The notes under the pieces: model-generated
The model's input: the letters and a program-made list of their open reading frames with translations, nothing else
What the model was told of the DNA's origin: nothing
Databases searched by the model: none
Program-made: the position numbers and the translations under genes
Source: Nemertoderma westbladi
Lineage: Eukaryota; Xenacoelomorpha; Nemertodermatida; Nemertodermatidae
DNA: 64,000 bases
Direction of reading: 5' to 3'
Assembly (NCBI GenBank): GCA_032718475.1
Contig: JAUCBJ010007179.1
Span: 144,813-208,812 of the forward strand
In this document: piece after piece, positions 33,259 through 44,095 of the stretch
Layout of the letters: every line of letters begins with the position of its first letter
How positions within the stretch are numbered: the stretch's first letter is position 1

Positions 33259-34663
33259 GGTATTACTACACCTTGGGTCACACCTGACAAATTTAATTAT
33301 AAGCATGTTTTATAGTGTTTTAAGCGTACTGTAACAATAGTAATTGAATTCTAGAATGTTTTATATTTATTATAACCACTTGCACAAAGCGCATAACTGT
33401 CGAATAACAGTACTTTGTCGCTATGAGTGATGTTTCACGTCATTCACATTTAAGATTGTCGAATGATTTAAATATAAAGGAAATTGGTGCAAAATTATGC
33501 TCTGAAGAGAATGCAATTAACTATGCACAGTCATCCGGATTGTTACCTTCTGCAAACGCTGAATCAACATTTAAGTCAGAAGGATGTACTTATAGTGCAT
33601 ACATTTGGAGGAGAATGAGATATGGATTTCCTAGGTTGACCTGGCGCTGTAGGGGACCTCACAAACATCAAAGATCAGCTCGTGAAGGTACGTGGTTCAG
33701 TTCGAGTTCTAATTTGCTTGTGGAGCAAATTTTCTGGATCATGTTCATTTTTATAATCAACATGTCCGCTAGAATCACACTACGATTGCTTGATGGACTG
33801 GTAGGAAAGTCTATGACTAAGATAGTGGATTGGCAAAATTACATTAGAGAGCTGTTCGCAAAAGACAACGATAACGCTGAGCTAATGGGGGGAGTTGGGG
33901 AAACAGTACAAATCGACGAATCATTGTTTCGTGGAAGAAGAAAATATAAACGTGGGCGAAGACTTCTAGGAGATGTACCTTTCAAAAAGCGTAATCGAAA
34001 GATAAAACATAAGGTTGTAGGAACTAGATCTAACAATTATGGTACTATGGTTGTTGGACCCTGGATTTTTGGCATAGCTTGGAAGCGACCGGATCGAGAA
34101 GTAGACGTTAGAATGTTCATAGTTAAAAGAAGGAACATGAGAACCTTGCGTCCGATTCTAGAGAACAATGTCAAAGGTGGTACAACGATATTTAGCGACG
34201 AATGGGCTGCATACTGCGGCAAAACTGTTGGGATAACTAGCAAACGTTTTCCATGGAAAGCCTGTGACGGTAGCGGTAAATACTTCCACAAACACGTAAA
34301 CCACAGTAAGAAGGGGCGTGGTAGATTCGTAGACCAGATCACCGGAGCGAACACGCAACTTATAGAAGGATTATGGGGACATGCCAAACTTATGATAATG
34401 AAGCAACGGAAAGGCACTAGATTGAATTTACTTCAAAGTCACCTAGATGAGTATCGGTGGAGGATGCTTCACAAACGTTCACCGTTTAACGACCTTATTG
34501 AATTAGTAAAGCAAGAGTATCCAATTAACTAACTGTTAATATACATTCTAGAACAATTATCTATTTATTAATATACATTGTAGAACAATATTAGTATTCT
34601 TAAATAACCTATTTATGTATTAAAAAAAAATTTCGTAGGTGTGACCCAAGGTGTAGTAATACC
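33259..34663 (+). mobile_element. Apparently intact Merlin DNA transposon
   Basis: A 1,405-bp element with perfect 27-bp terminal inverted repeats (33259-33285 and 34637-34663; start GGTATTACTACACC), continuing with lower identity to about 36 bp. It is flanked by an exact 8-bp duplication. It encodes one uninterrupted 369-residue transposase. Perfect ends, a perfect duplication and an open gene together indicate recent transposition. Confidence 0.93.
33423..34532 (+). CDS. Merlin (IS1016/ISXO2-like) DDE transposase
   Basis: 369 residues. The catalytic triad is readable: D165 in VQIDESLFRGRRKYKRG, D259 in IFSDEWAAY and E315 in TQLIEGLWGHAK. The segment FHKHVNHSKKG before the Glu is also typical. 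The enzyme cuts and rejoins DNA at the element's TIRs. The N-terminal 150 residues would bind the TIRs; I see only scattered Cys/His there. The ATG at 33423 is chosen because the frame upstream has stops, it lies 138 bp inside the left TIR, and the protein length fits the superfamily. The 3' end is 105 bp before the right TIR. There are no frameshifts or stops. A hydrophobic stretch at 101-114 (FWIMFIFIINM) is part of the fold, not a signal peptide. Confidence 0.93.
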   Translation: MSDVSRHSHLRLSNDLNIKEIGAKLCSEENAINYAQSSGLLPSANAESTFKSEGCTYSAYIWRRMRYGFPRLTWRCRGPHKHQRSAREGTWFSSSSNLLVEQIFWIMFIFIINMSARITLRLLDGLVGKSMTKIVDWQNYIRELFAKDNDNAELMGGVGETVQIDESLFRGRRKYKRGRRLLGDVPFKKRNRKIKHKVVGTRSNNYGTMVVGPWIFGIAWKRPDREVDVRMFIVKRRNMRTLRPILENNVKGGTTIFSDEWAAYCGKTVGITSKRFPWKACDGSGKYFHKHVNHSKKGRGRFVDQITGANTQLIEGLWGHAKLMIMKQRKGTRLNLLQSHLDEYRWRMLHKRSPFNDLIELVKQEYPIN

Positions 34664-34671
34664 CTCATGTG
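34664..34671 (+). repeat. Target-site duplication CTCATGTG (right)
   Basis: Second exact copy beside the right Merlin TIR. Confidence 0.88.
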
Positions 34672-36253
34672 TTTTTTGTTTCGTCTGTGCACTTTATTAA
34701 TAATATGTTTCCCTAAACTAGAACGCCATCAAGATGGCTTTAAACGAACCTGTCTTACACAGACTCCAAGAAACAGATGGGATTGGAAGATGCAAACCAA
34801 GAATGACTTGCATCAACCAAAAAACTGCCTCCCATCTAATGTAATACACATTCGCCTAGGCAAACAAATCATAATCACAATTACTACGATGATGTGTGAA
34901 ATGGTATCCATATCCGCAACCTGAGAAACGGCCCAAAAGAGCAGTTTATTCTGCGGAGGGGTCTTTTCTGTATTAGATAAATAAAATAAAGAACACTATA
35001 ATTACAGTATTTATACCTGATACATTCTCAGTTAGCCTAATAAAAACATCGGAGCAACCAATATAATGTACATGTACAAGCATCCTATGAAAGTTTGTGA
35101 AATGTTCCCTTAAGTCTACCCAACAGCCGTTGGTACCCGGCTGGCAGCCACCCTGGTTCAGTTTTATGGTTTTGTTAGTTTAATCGACAGCTGTTGTAAA
35201 CGTCCCAGATATACAAAACCTACTAAGCCTTTGCATTACAATTGAGCTTAGCCTAAGTTGATGACAGTATTATAACGATGACAATTAGGCCCTATAGATA
35301 CATACGATATATAAATGATGTACTGCTTGACATTACACTAACTGGCTGAATAGAGATAGAACTATAATAATACGTTTGGCATTCTGTCAGATTTCAGTAG
35401 TAAGTAACCTCATAATAATTGCTAAATATCAATCACCTGAAAAACATTTCAAGCAAGGGAGTTGTGGGTATTTAATTTCGCGTTCAATAATGTTGAAAAT
35501 ATGCAAATATTTCGAATATCGCACTTCGAATCGTTCCCAACTTTTTTATTCAACAACTAGACAACAATTGATAAATACTTGCGTTTACAATTTTACAATG
35601 CATGCAAGTGGTTTCAAGCCATTTGGTGAACATACATAGTGAGTGATATATATAGGTAAATATATCCATCGTGTTTTTGCCGGCCTCAGCTTTAGACAAA
35701 AACTACCCAGTCTAAAGACAGGTTCGTTATAATATGCACCATCAATTTTGTTATCGCACGCAAATGTTATCGCACTCCCCTCATCTTTTAAATTTTGGGA
35801 AATTTCTATAATATTTAAATCAGTGGACTGTCTCGAATATAAATGTCTTTGAATGTTTGTACTCATAATGTCAAAAAACACAAATGAATCTTTAAAATAT
35901 GAAATGAATATAAACGTTCTAGAATTGTGTTGTAGTTGGAAACAATATTTAAATAAACTTAGTACACTTATAATATCGGTTAAAATACACAATAAAAAAA
36001 AATTAAAATGGTGACCCACTCCACAGTGGTGCCTGTTTATAACACCTTTTTAATGCTAAATATACAAAATTTATTTAATGCATGGCGAACATGGAGACTA
36101 TGCATTTTATATTATTCATTGTTTGATTATAATACAATAAATATGAGATTACGAAAAGTTTGCGCATTAATCTTTAGTGCAGTTGCACAATTCTGTGCAA
36201 TCATGTTGGTTTTTTCTGCAGGTGCACTTCTGCGATTTACATTGGATTTTGGA
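34672..36253. other. Intron sequence, nothing identified
   Basis: About 1.6 kb, AT-rich. Short open frames on both strands have no recognised motif and no repeat partner in the window. Confidence 0.45.
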
Positions 36254-37200
36254 TTAACAGTTACACCGAATTAATTGCAAAATGCAATCCGGAGCTGGTG
36301 GTATGCCCTCAGGGATTGCAATCGGGAAAAGTTGATTGTTAGCTATTCTCCACCCATATTTTCTGGGGTCTACACTAGGTGGTCTAATTTCCATTGAGTT
36401 CTTCCACACCTTTACTTGCAAATGGGTTCTTTTCACGTTCTCTGAGGAGTCAGTGGCTGGTGGTATTGTTTGCAGCTTTGCACAGCTGGAAATTGTTTTT
36501 TTCTGTGCACACCTTTTGTCGTGACTGGGTCATGTTGTCTGAGTCATATCCATAGCAGTCACGCCTGTCAGTTATAAAGTGAGTACATTCCATTAAGACT
36601 GTAGATTGCGGTGCTTCCATATCTCCCAAACAAGTAAGAGTGAGTCCTTTCTCCAAAGCCTTGATGACTTTCGCTTTGCCAATCCCAAACATACTCGCAA
36701 CTGTTTCACACCCAGATAATGCATGGCCACCCAAAAGATTTCCTATGATACCACGATACATTTTTACTGTATCGCCTACGTCTATTACTGTGGTACGGTT
36801 TTTTAATGGGGATTTTTTGAAAATTGAATTGGTTATACCTGTTCTTTCCCTCAGATAAAAATGTAATAATAGAAGAAATACAGAATATTTATCTGCGAAA
36901 ATGCGCATAGCGCGCATGTTCTGTGGAAACTTTTTCCCCGATAACATCTTCGAAACACCGCCAAAATACACACGATACACTTCAGAGAGGCCGGTTTCAA
37001 CCATTAAACTTCCTATTGCATTGATCCAATGAAACTCATTAATGTATGCATCCCCCCCTAATGTAAGTCCACCGTATTGAACAGGAAAATACCAAATTAC
37101 ATGTGACATCTTTGAGGAACTCATGGTCAATACATTTAGCTCAATGTAGACCAATAGCAGACCCCGCCAAAATTTTAATGGAAAGGCATTACCGCATTTG
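36254..37200 (-). pseudogene. Transposon-associated gene with FEN1-like motif, decayed
   Basis: A minus-strand gene in at least two frames: about 250 residues (36450-37200, open upstream of the ATG at 37154) and a C-terminal block at 36254-36436 ending in PPAPDCILQLIRC. The middle reads FADKYSVFLLLLHFY, then HALSGCETVASMFGIGKAKVIKAL. I recognise both from a widespread family of uncharacterised invertebrate proteins, often in mobile DNA. G-C-x-x-V...GIGKAK resembles the helix-turn-helix of FEN1/XPG-type (PIN-like) nucleases. In relatives I recall an Asp-rich DDTDV where this copy has DKYSV, so a catalytic acid may be lost. Function is not established. Confidence 0.55.
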
Positions 37201-37266
37201 AAATAATAATAGTATAACTCTATAACCAGTATAACACTTGATATCTATGTCATTCTAGTTCTTTTG

Positions 37267-37270
37267 ACAT
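37267..37270 (+). repeat. Target-site duplication ACAT (left)
   Basis: ACAT before the first LTR and again after the second (38518-38521). Confidence 0.7.
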
Positions 37271-37716
37271 TGTGATAGTACGTCTCATAGGCTGCCTCAT
37301 CCTGGGCATATTGGTTGAGTTGATTTGGGATATTGTGCAGAGCTCTATTGTGGACCCAGAGGGAAATGTGTCACTCTATTGTTAGGCTTACCGCTAACAG
37401 CCTGTATTCACTTAACAGCCTATTGTTAGGCTTACCGCTAACAGCCTGTATTCACTTAACAGGTAAAACAGCTGTGGTTTACATCTATTTGGAGCTCTGT
37501 GCACGGGGTTTGATATAGGCAGTACCGTATCGAGAGTGTAGAGTCCGAGGTTGTGGGTTGGTGTAGGTTTTGTTTTTGTATTTATGTAGTATTTCCGTTA
37601 TGTATTGTCGCTGATACTTTTAGCAAATGAAAATAAAGTCTGTAACTTTAAGAAATTGTATATTTACGACAAACCATATCGACCCTGAATCCCGGGACCT
37701 GGGGTGAACTCTCACA
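37271..37716 (+). repeat. 5' LTR of the miniature element
   Basis: 446 bp. Contains a 43-bp internal tandem duplication (TTGTTAGGCTTACCGCTAAC...) and a polyadenylation-like AATAAA near 37631. A short open frame in it is repeated in the other LTR and is not a gene. Confidence 0.93.
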
Positions 37717-38057
37717 TGACAGTTACAATTGCAAGGGATTTATTATATAGGTGCATTTGCTGGTCGTAACCTGCAGTACTTATGTATTTGTTACACATTG
37801 TGTGTAGGTAGATGATATAACCTGTGTAGGTAGATGATATAACCGAGCCTAGATGTTATATGAGCGGCTTTACTTCCACTTTAGGATTTTACTCCTTTGA
37901 GCTACGCCTACTGTTTTCATTATATTACTGCAATATCGTTTATATGGTTTAGCTTGATATATATACTGTATGTAGCTATTTGTTAGATATATTTTTTTCC
38001 GGTAACGTACAAATATGTTTGAGGGGGGGATATGATAGCTCGAGGACGATACTTTTT

Positions 38058-38071
38058 AAGGAGGGGGGAGA
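38058..38071 (+). promoter_or_regulatory. Polypurine tract of the miniature element
   Basis: AAGGAGGGGGGAGA directly before the second LTR. It would prime plus-strand DNA synthesis. Confidence 0.8.
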
Positions 38072-38517
38072 TGTGATAGTACGTCTCATAGGCTGCCTCA
38101 TCCTGGGGATATTGGTTGAGTTGATTTGGGATATTGTGCAGAGCTCTATTGTGGACCCAGAGGGAAATGTGTCACTCTATTGTTAGGCTTACCGCTAACA
38201 GCCTGTATTCACTTAACAGCCTATTGTTAGGCTTACCGCTAACAGCCTGTATTCACTTAACAGGTAAAACAGCTGTGGTTTACATCTATTTGGAGCTCTG
38301 TGCACGGGGTTTGATATAGGCAGTACCGTATCGAGAGTGTAGAGTCCGAGGTTGTGGGTTGGTGTAGGTTTTGTTTTTGTATTTATGTAGTATTTCCGTT
38401 ATGTATTGTCGCTGATACTTTTAGCAAATGAAAATAAAGTCTGTAACTTTAAGAAATTGTATATTTACGACAAACCATATCGACCCTGAATCCCGGGACC
38501 TGGGGTGAACTCTCACA
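38072..38517 (+). repeat. 3' LTR of the miniature element
   Basis: Same length as 37271-37716 and almost identical. Confidence 0.93.
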
Positions 38518-38521
38518 ACAT

Positions 38522-39779
38522 TTCCTTTTTGGTCAATCTCAGTATAGAATGATCCGCTTCATCCACATGTGATAAGGTAGGTCCAATATTCCTGTTTGGT
38601 TGGGTTATTAGCATAGCTAGTAAATGCGTGGATTTCTTACAATTCATGGAACTTAAATAGTTTATACTGTAGTTTACTTGGCATTACCTAGGTAAACTAC
38701 TGTCAACCTGTAAGGGAGTCGGATGACTCTAGTCCCGACCCTTTAACTATGTAGTTACCGGCCCGTTAACCACATTTTTATCGATTGACTTTTAAATAAT
38801 GATCAATTTTTGAGATTTTAGTAGCTATTTTTTTTACCAGATACAATAGTTACTGTTTTTTAGCTATCATCAACTGTTATATTTCTAGAGAACTACGCAA
38901 CCATACAGTACCATTTTAATTATTAAAAAAACATTTAAAAAAACATTAAAAAAACATACCGATGACATAAATGAACAATTCGACTAATATGGGTACCCAT
39001 AACATAGTAGTACCTAATATGTCAACTAAGTTCTCTTAAGTCAATTTTCTAGTTCCAGCTAATGACATTTTCATGTCAATGAAAAAAAATTCCATATCAG
39101 AAACTACGAGTATAGCAATTTTCTATAGAACAAGTCCCATTTAAATGCAGAGACCTGGAAACTCACTAGCTATTCCATGAAGAAAACACTAAATGTGAGT
39201 AATCATAGGCTTAACTAATGATCAATAACTAATAATCATAACTAATGATCATCATTAGTTATGAATTCCAAACCCAATTCCCCATATCGAAATGGTCACC
39301 CAAGAAAAAGTACTGTAGTACCCAACTCAAAATTTGGAATATTATAAATATTATTATATCGTACGTTGGAACACAGGAACATACTATACTGTACAGTAGA
39401 ATCCACTCTAATTTACTTTGTTTGCTAAGGTACTTATGCACTTTATCTGTACTATCCCTTACGGTATCGATTTATGAATACGGGTACAATAAAATAAGAT
39501 GCACAATACAGTAGAAAGGAGCTAAACTGGAAATAACAAATATAGTTACCGTAGAAACATCACCTAAATGTTATAATCGCTGAAATTTGTTGTCTTTAAT
39601 AATTATGTTAACACTCAAACATGTCAGGTTAGGACATAAATATCAGCCCAATTTAGATTCTTAACCTTGTCTAAAGTTACAGAAAGGCCACGCTAATAAA
39701 ATAAACATCATTTATCTAACTTTGGTGCATATTTTGTAACTAATTGTATAATTAAAGGCGTTTGAAATCGCAACACTAA
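38522..39779. other. AT-rich intron sequence
   Basis: No gene. A small palindrome is visible around 39218-39265 (AACTAATGATCA...TGATCATCATTAGTT). Nothing else is recognised. Confidence 0.5.
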
Positions 39780-40095
39780 ACTTGAATGCCGTCTCCATAG
39801 CAACTGGATTTAAAAATCAGACAAAAAAGATTGACATTATTTCGTAAATGAACTATATTGACTTTGTAGAAGATTTCAATCCATTATGACATGTTGTTTG
39901 CAGTTGCTATGCTTTAAATGAGAATTACGTGGTCCTTAGCAACTAGGTCGTTATTTCAAAATGCCCAAAGTCAAAAATGTTATTTATAATCGCCATTTCC
40001 TCATTAAGTGGGACCTATAGAACTCAAAACATCAAAAAAATTGAATCCGTCCAAAAATTTTCGGTATACCATTGTGGCTGCCGGACTATCTAAAA
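39780..40095 (-). repeat. Dispersed repeat, inverted relative of 32905-33190
   Basis: Reverse-complement relationship with 32905-33190 (CCGTCCAAAAATTTTCGG and GTGGCTGCCGGACTA are shared). It runs straight into the 60-bp tandem array. Confidence 0.7.
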
Positions 40096-40166
40096 CGCAT
40101 AAAATTTCAAACGGCATAAATAAAATTTGGTTTGATAAAACGATATTTATGAGTGTCATATTCGTG

Positions 40167-40526
40167 ATCAGCATCCCAGAAAACCCATAATGGCATAAAA
40201 TCAGGTTGATTCGGTAATGATTTTTGATCAGCATCCCAGAAAACCCGTATTGGCATAAAATCAGGTTGATTCGGTAATGATTTTTGATCAGCATCCCAGA
40301 AATCCCGTATTGGCATAAAATCAGGTTGATTTGGTAATGATTTTTGATCAGCATCCCAGAAAACCCGTATTGGCATAAAATCAGGTTGATTCGGTAATGA
40401 TTTTTGATCAGCATCCCAGAAATCCCGTATTGGCATAAAATCAGGTTGATTCGGTAATGATTTTTGATCAGCATCCCAGAAAACCCGTATTGGCATAAAA
40501 TCAGGTTGATTCGGTAATAATGATTT
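40167..40526. repeat. 60-bp tandem repeat, six units
   Basis: Units of 60 bp starting GATCAGCATCCCAGAAA and ending GGTAATGATTTTT. The period equals 20 codons, so long frames on the minus strand are artefacts. Confidence 0.95.
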
Positions 40527-40594
40527 TTGATTATCTAATTTGTGCTACTTGTATTTTTCGTGCCGCACATTGACATTGATACGTATCCAAAAAA

Positions 40595-41316
40595 GCCGTA
40601 ATCAACAAGGCAGAATATTTCTCAGTGTCATATTCGTGATCAACATCCCAAAAAACCCCATATGGTCATAAAATCAATTTGTTCATATTTCCACTAAGAT
40701 ACTTGTTTTTTTCGTGCTCCAGGAGCACAAATAACTGACTAAATAACTAATATAACAACATGCCTATGTTGTTATATTATACACAACTTTTCGATATGTT
40801 TGATGTAGGTAGAGGAATAACATAGCCGTAATCAACAAGGTAGGATATTTCTCAGTGTCATATTCGTGATCAGCATCCCAAAAAAACCACATGGTCATAA
40901 AATCAATGTGTTTTCGTGGTGATTTTTCATTATCATAATTCCACTAATTTTTCCAAGTTTTTTCGTGCTCCAGGGGCACAAATAACTGACTAAATAACTA
41001 ATATAACAACATGCCTATGTTGTTATATTATACACAACTTTTCGATATGTATGATGTAGGTAGAGGAATAACATAGCCGTAATCAACAAGGTAGGATATT
41101 TCTCAGTGTCATATTCGTGATCAGCATTCCAAAAAAACCACATGGTCATAAAATCAATGTGTTTTCGTGGTGATTTTTCATTATCATAATTCCACTAATT
41201 TTTCCAAGTTTTTTCGTGCTCCAGGAGCACAAATAACTGACTAAATAACTAATATAACAACATGCCTATGTTGTTATATTATACACAACTTTTCGATATG
41301 TTTGATGTAGAGGAAT
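40595..41316. repeat. About 240-bp tandem repeat, three units
   Basis: Units begin GCCGTAATCAACAAGG at 40595, 40825 and 41076 and contain TCATATTCGTGATCAGCAT, ACTGACTAAATAACTAATAT and TGCCTATGTTGTTATATTAT. The phrase around GTGATCAGCATCCCA links them to the neighbouring 60-bp array. The first unit is shorter and more diverged. Confidence 0.93.
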
Positions 41317-42590
41317 AAACCTTCCCAATGAAATCAGCACATTCTAAAACCTCATTAGCCAAACTGTATGGCCAATTTAACACTTTTGAAAAAAGTGCTG
41401 ATTGCACTTTTGGTGCTCTTTTAGTATCTATTGATAAAAAAATGAAAATTTTGCTTCTAATCTTGCTTTCGATTACTAATAATGAATTCAACAGAACAAT
41501 AAAACATAGTATGGCTTTATGGTTATAACCAAGTCTTTGAAGGGTGATGTATTTTATGTAATTTTATCAATTCCGAAAAGTGTTGATATGGTATGGGTGC
41601 CAGGACTCCTCATACTGTATCTCGAAAACTACTGGAGCTATTAACTTTTTATTTGTCTCATCTAAAAGAGGACATAATTTTAGTTAGGGACAAGTACTTT
41701 CGACGTGCTAGACGTATTGTTTCAGGGGTTCTATCTAAGGTTTTCAATCTTCATTCTCTGGGTTGTCCTTCAAGGAGATAAGACACATTAGTACCTCCCC
41801 TCTTCGTTATTGTAGTGGACTATTATGCTGGAGACATCGTATCGATATACTCAGTCAAAGTCGTGGGTGCCCAGCAGAACATACAAACTGTGACTTAATG
41901 GAGGGAGCACAGAAACTGTTTCGGTATCTTAGCTTAGAAGAGGGTGCATCCACTATTGTTCTTTTTGTCAAGTGTGCTACTGTAGGATCAAAATTTTGAC
42001 AGTAAAGATCAACTCAGACCACCAGAAAATGGATCATGACTACCTGAGTCATGGTTAGGAGGTCTTGTGATAATCTACTTGATTTAGTTGCCATAGTAAC
42101 TTTGTCAATAACTGTTGTCTGAAATGCCATTTAGATGTCATTTTTTATCTTAAAAGGGATTGCAGTCTGTCAGACCTGATGGTTTTTATGCCCTAAATAC
42201 TTGTTAAACTATAAACTATAAATGTTGTATCATGGTATGGATTTATCGTATAATATATGTGGATATGTCTTTGGAACCATATAAATAGCCCTCTACCGAT
42301 TCAGATTTGTTATCATATCAAAATGAAAGGCCAACAGATACAAGACAAGGCCTTCCCAAAAAATTCAGTTCCAGGTGGTTGTTACCAAAAAGTGACAGGG
42401 ACAACTTATTGGAATCAAATCGGTAGAACAACAAGAATATATATATTCTAAGGCGCCACTGCTCCCTTGCTCCATAGAAGATATATACATATCTACAAAA
42501 GATATTGAAAATCTTTTTTTTTATAAAAAAAAAAAATTTTTTTATCAGAAAAATCCAATTTCACTAAAATTTATTGCTAAACAGTGCAAG
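41317..42590. other. Unassigned, with weak open frames
   Basis: About 1.3 kb. Several frames of 60-80 residues exist, but none is recognised and none shows conserved motifs. A/T homopolymers at 42514-42543 mark the end. Confidence 0.4.
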
Positions 42591-42595
42591 AAAGT

Positions 42596-42856
42596 GCTGC
42601 TTTCGCTCACTCTAGTATTTTTCTCTTAAAATTAGTGACAGGAAGTGCGAATTTTAGCTCAGATGGCAGATTGCAGGAGCTTTGAATATTATTTATGGGG
42701 TTCGAGAACCAACGACCGGAAAATTTGACTTTTTGTAAATCCAATTATTTAAAAAATTGATCTCATATATTCACAGATGTTATTTTGCAAGTTAAGCTCC
42801 ACTTACAAACCCCCGATTAAATAGTTATATTGTTATGTTTTTCGGTAATATATATT
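42596..42856 (+). mobile_element. tRNA-derived SINE, copy 1
   Basis: A box (TTTTAGCTCAGATGGCAGA, from 42652) and B box (GGGGTTCGAGAACC, 42697-42710) at tRNA spacing. The downstream body (GATCTCATATATTCACAGATG...GTTAAGCTCCACTTAC) recurs at 52185-52475, which makes it a SINE family and not a tRNA gene. Confidence 0.65.
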
Positions 42857-43382
42857 TGGGTTGTTCTCACAAAAAGTGGCCAAAATAAAATTGTCAAATT
42901 TTTTTTTGTCAAAACCATATAAATATATACATATTTCGAGAGCACTCGATGATGCGATTTCGAATACACTAGTGGGCCGTTTTTTTAGTAAAGTCGTAAG
43001 GTTTTATTCGCGAAAAACTAATGTCCACAATGTAACATTTTGTCCCTGGTGTAACGCTACTTGTTAGCCAATCAGCAGCCTTCATTTCACAAAACGCCCA
43101 CAATCTAACTCGTTGTCTCGAATGTAACGCTACTTGTTAGCCAATCAGTATCCAGGATTTGACATTTAAAATATATACCAGAAATTCATCAGTCACTTTA
43201 ATGTCATGTACGGATTTATTTTATATTTATACGGGTTTTTTACGGATTTATTTATCGACCCAATGGCTGAATATATTATTTTTCAAATCAGCAAATTATT
43301 TAGTTTGTATTATTGTATACATACAATATGAATATACATATTATTGTAACAATAATTGTACAAAATAGTTAACGGAATCCTT

Positions 43383-44095
43383 AAAACCATCACTAACGTA
43401 ATCTCTAAGTCCTTCACGTGTAACGCCATCCCATCACTAACGTAATCTCTAAGTCCTTCACGTGTAACGCCATCACTAACTTAATCTCTAAGTCCTTCAC
43501 GTGTAACTAAGTCCTTCACGTGTAACGCCATCACTAACTTCATCTCTAAGTCCTTCACATGTAACGCCATCACTAACTTAATCTCTAAGTCCTTCACGTG
43601 TAACGCCATCACTAACTTAATCTATAAGTCCTTCACGTGTAACGCCATCCCATCACTAACATATCTCTAAGTCCTTCACGTGTAACGCCATCACTAACTT
43701 AATCTATAAGTCCTTCACGTGTAACGCCATCCCATCACTAACTTAATCTCTAAGTCCTTCACGTGTAACGCCATCACTAACTTAATCTCTAAGTCCTTCA
43801 CGTGTAACGCCATCACTAACTTAATCTCTAAGTCCTTCACGTGTAACGCCATCCCATCACTAACTTAATCTCTAAGTCCTTCATGTGTAACTAAGTCCTT
43901 CACGTGTAACGCCATCACTAACTTAATCTCTAAGTCCTTCACGTGCAACGCCACCCCATCACTAACTTAATCTCTATGTCCTTCACGTGTAACTAAGTCC
44001 TTCACGTGTAACGCCATCACTAACTTAATCTCTATGTCCTTCACGTGTAACTAAGTCCTTCACGTGTAACACCATCACTAAATTCAATCGAGAAG
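43383..44095. repeat. 39-bp minisatellite (CACGTG-containing)
   Basis: About 18 units of CACTAACTTAATCTCTAAGT plus CCTTCACGTGTAACGCCAT, with shortened units (AACTAAGTCCTTCACGTGT) and units with an extra CATCC. Almost every unit has a CACGTG E-box-like hexamer (a few CACATG or CATGTG). Confidence 0.95.

Larger units (their letters stand above)
37271..38517 (+). mobile_element. Miniature LTR retrotransposon (TRIM-like)
   Basis: Two 446-bp direct repeats (LTRs) with TGTGA...TCACA ends enclose only 355 bp. A purine tract (AAGGAGGGGGGAGA) ends exactly at the second LTR, and ACAT flanks the whole. There is no gag or pol, so it depends on proteins from another element. The LTRs differ at very few positions (for example GGGC versus GGGG near 37311/38107), so the insertion is young. 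The sequence after the first LTR (TGACAGTTACAATTGC) is not the usual TGG-type primer-binding site. Confidence 0.92.

Noticed and set aside
34672-36253. Small genes in the 34.7-36.2 kb stretch
   Set aside because: Only short frames without family words, conserved motifs or splice signals that can be supported.
37333-38319. Two identical 61-residue proteins
   Set aside because: They lie at the same position in the two LTRs of the miniature element, so the duplication is the LTR and not a gene pair.
40004-40496. Repeat proteins of 129 and 156 residues
   Set aside because: Translation of 60-bp tandem units; same repeats in two frames, no domain.
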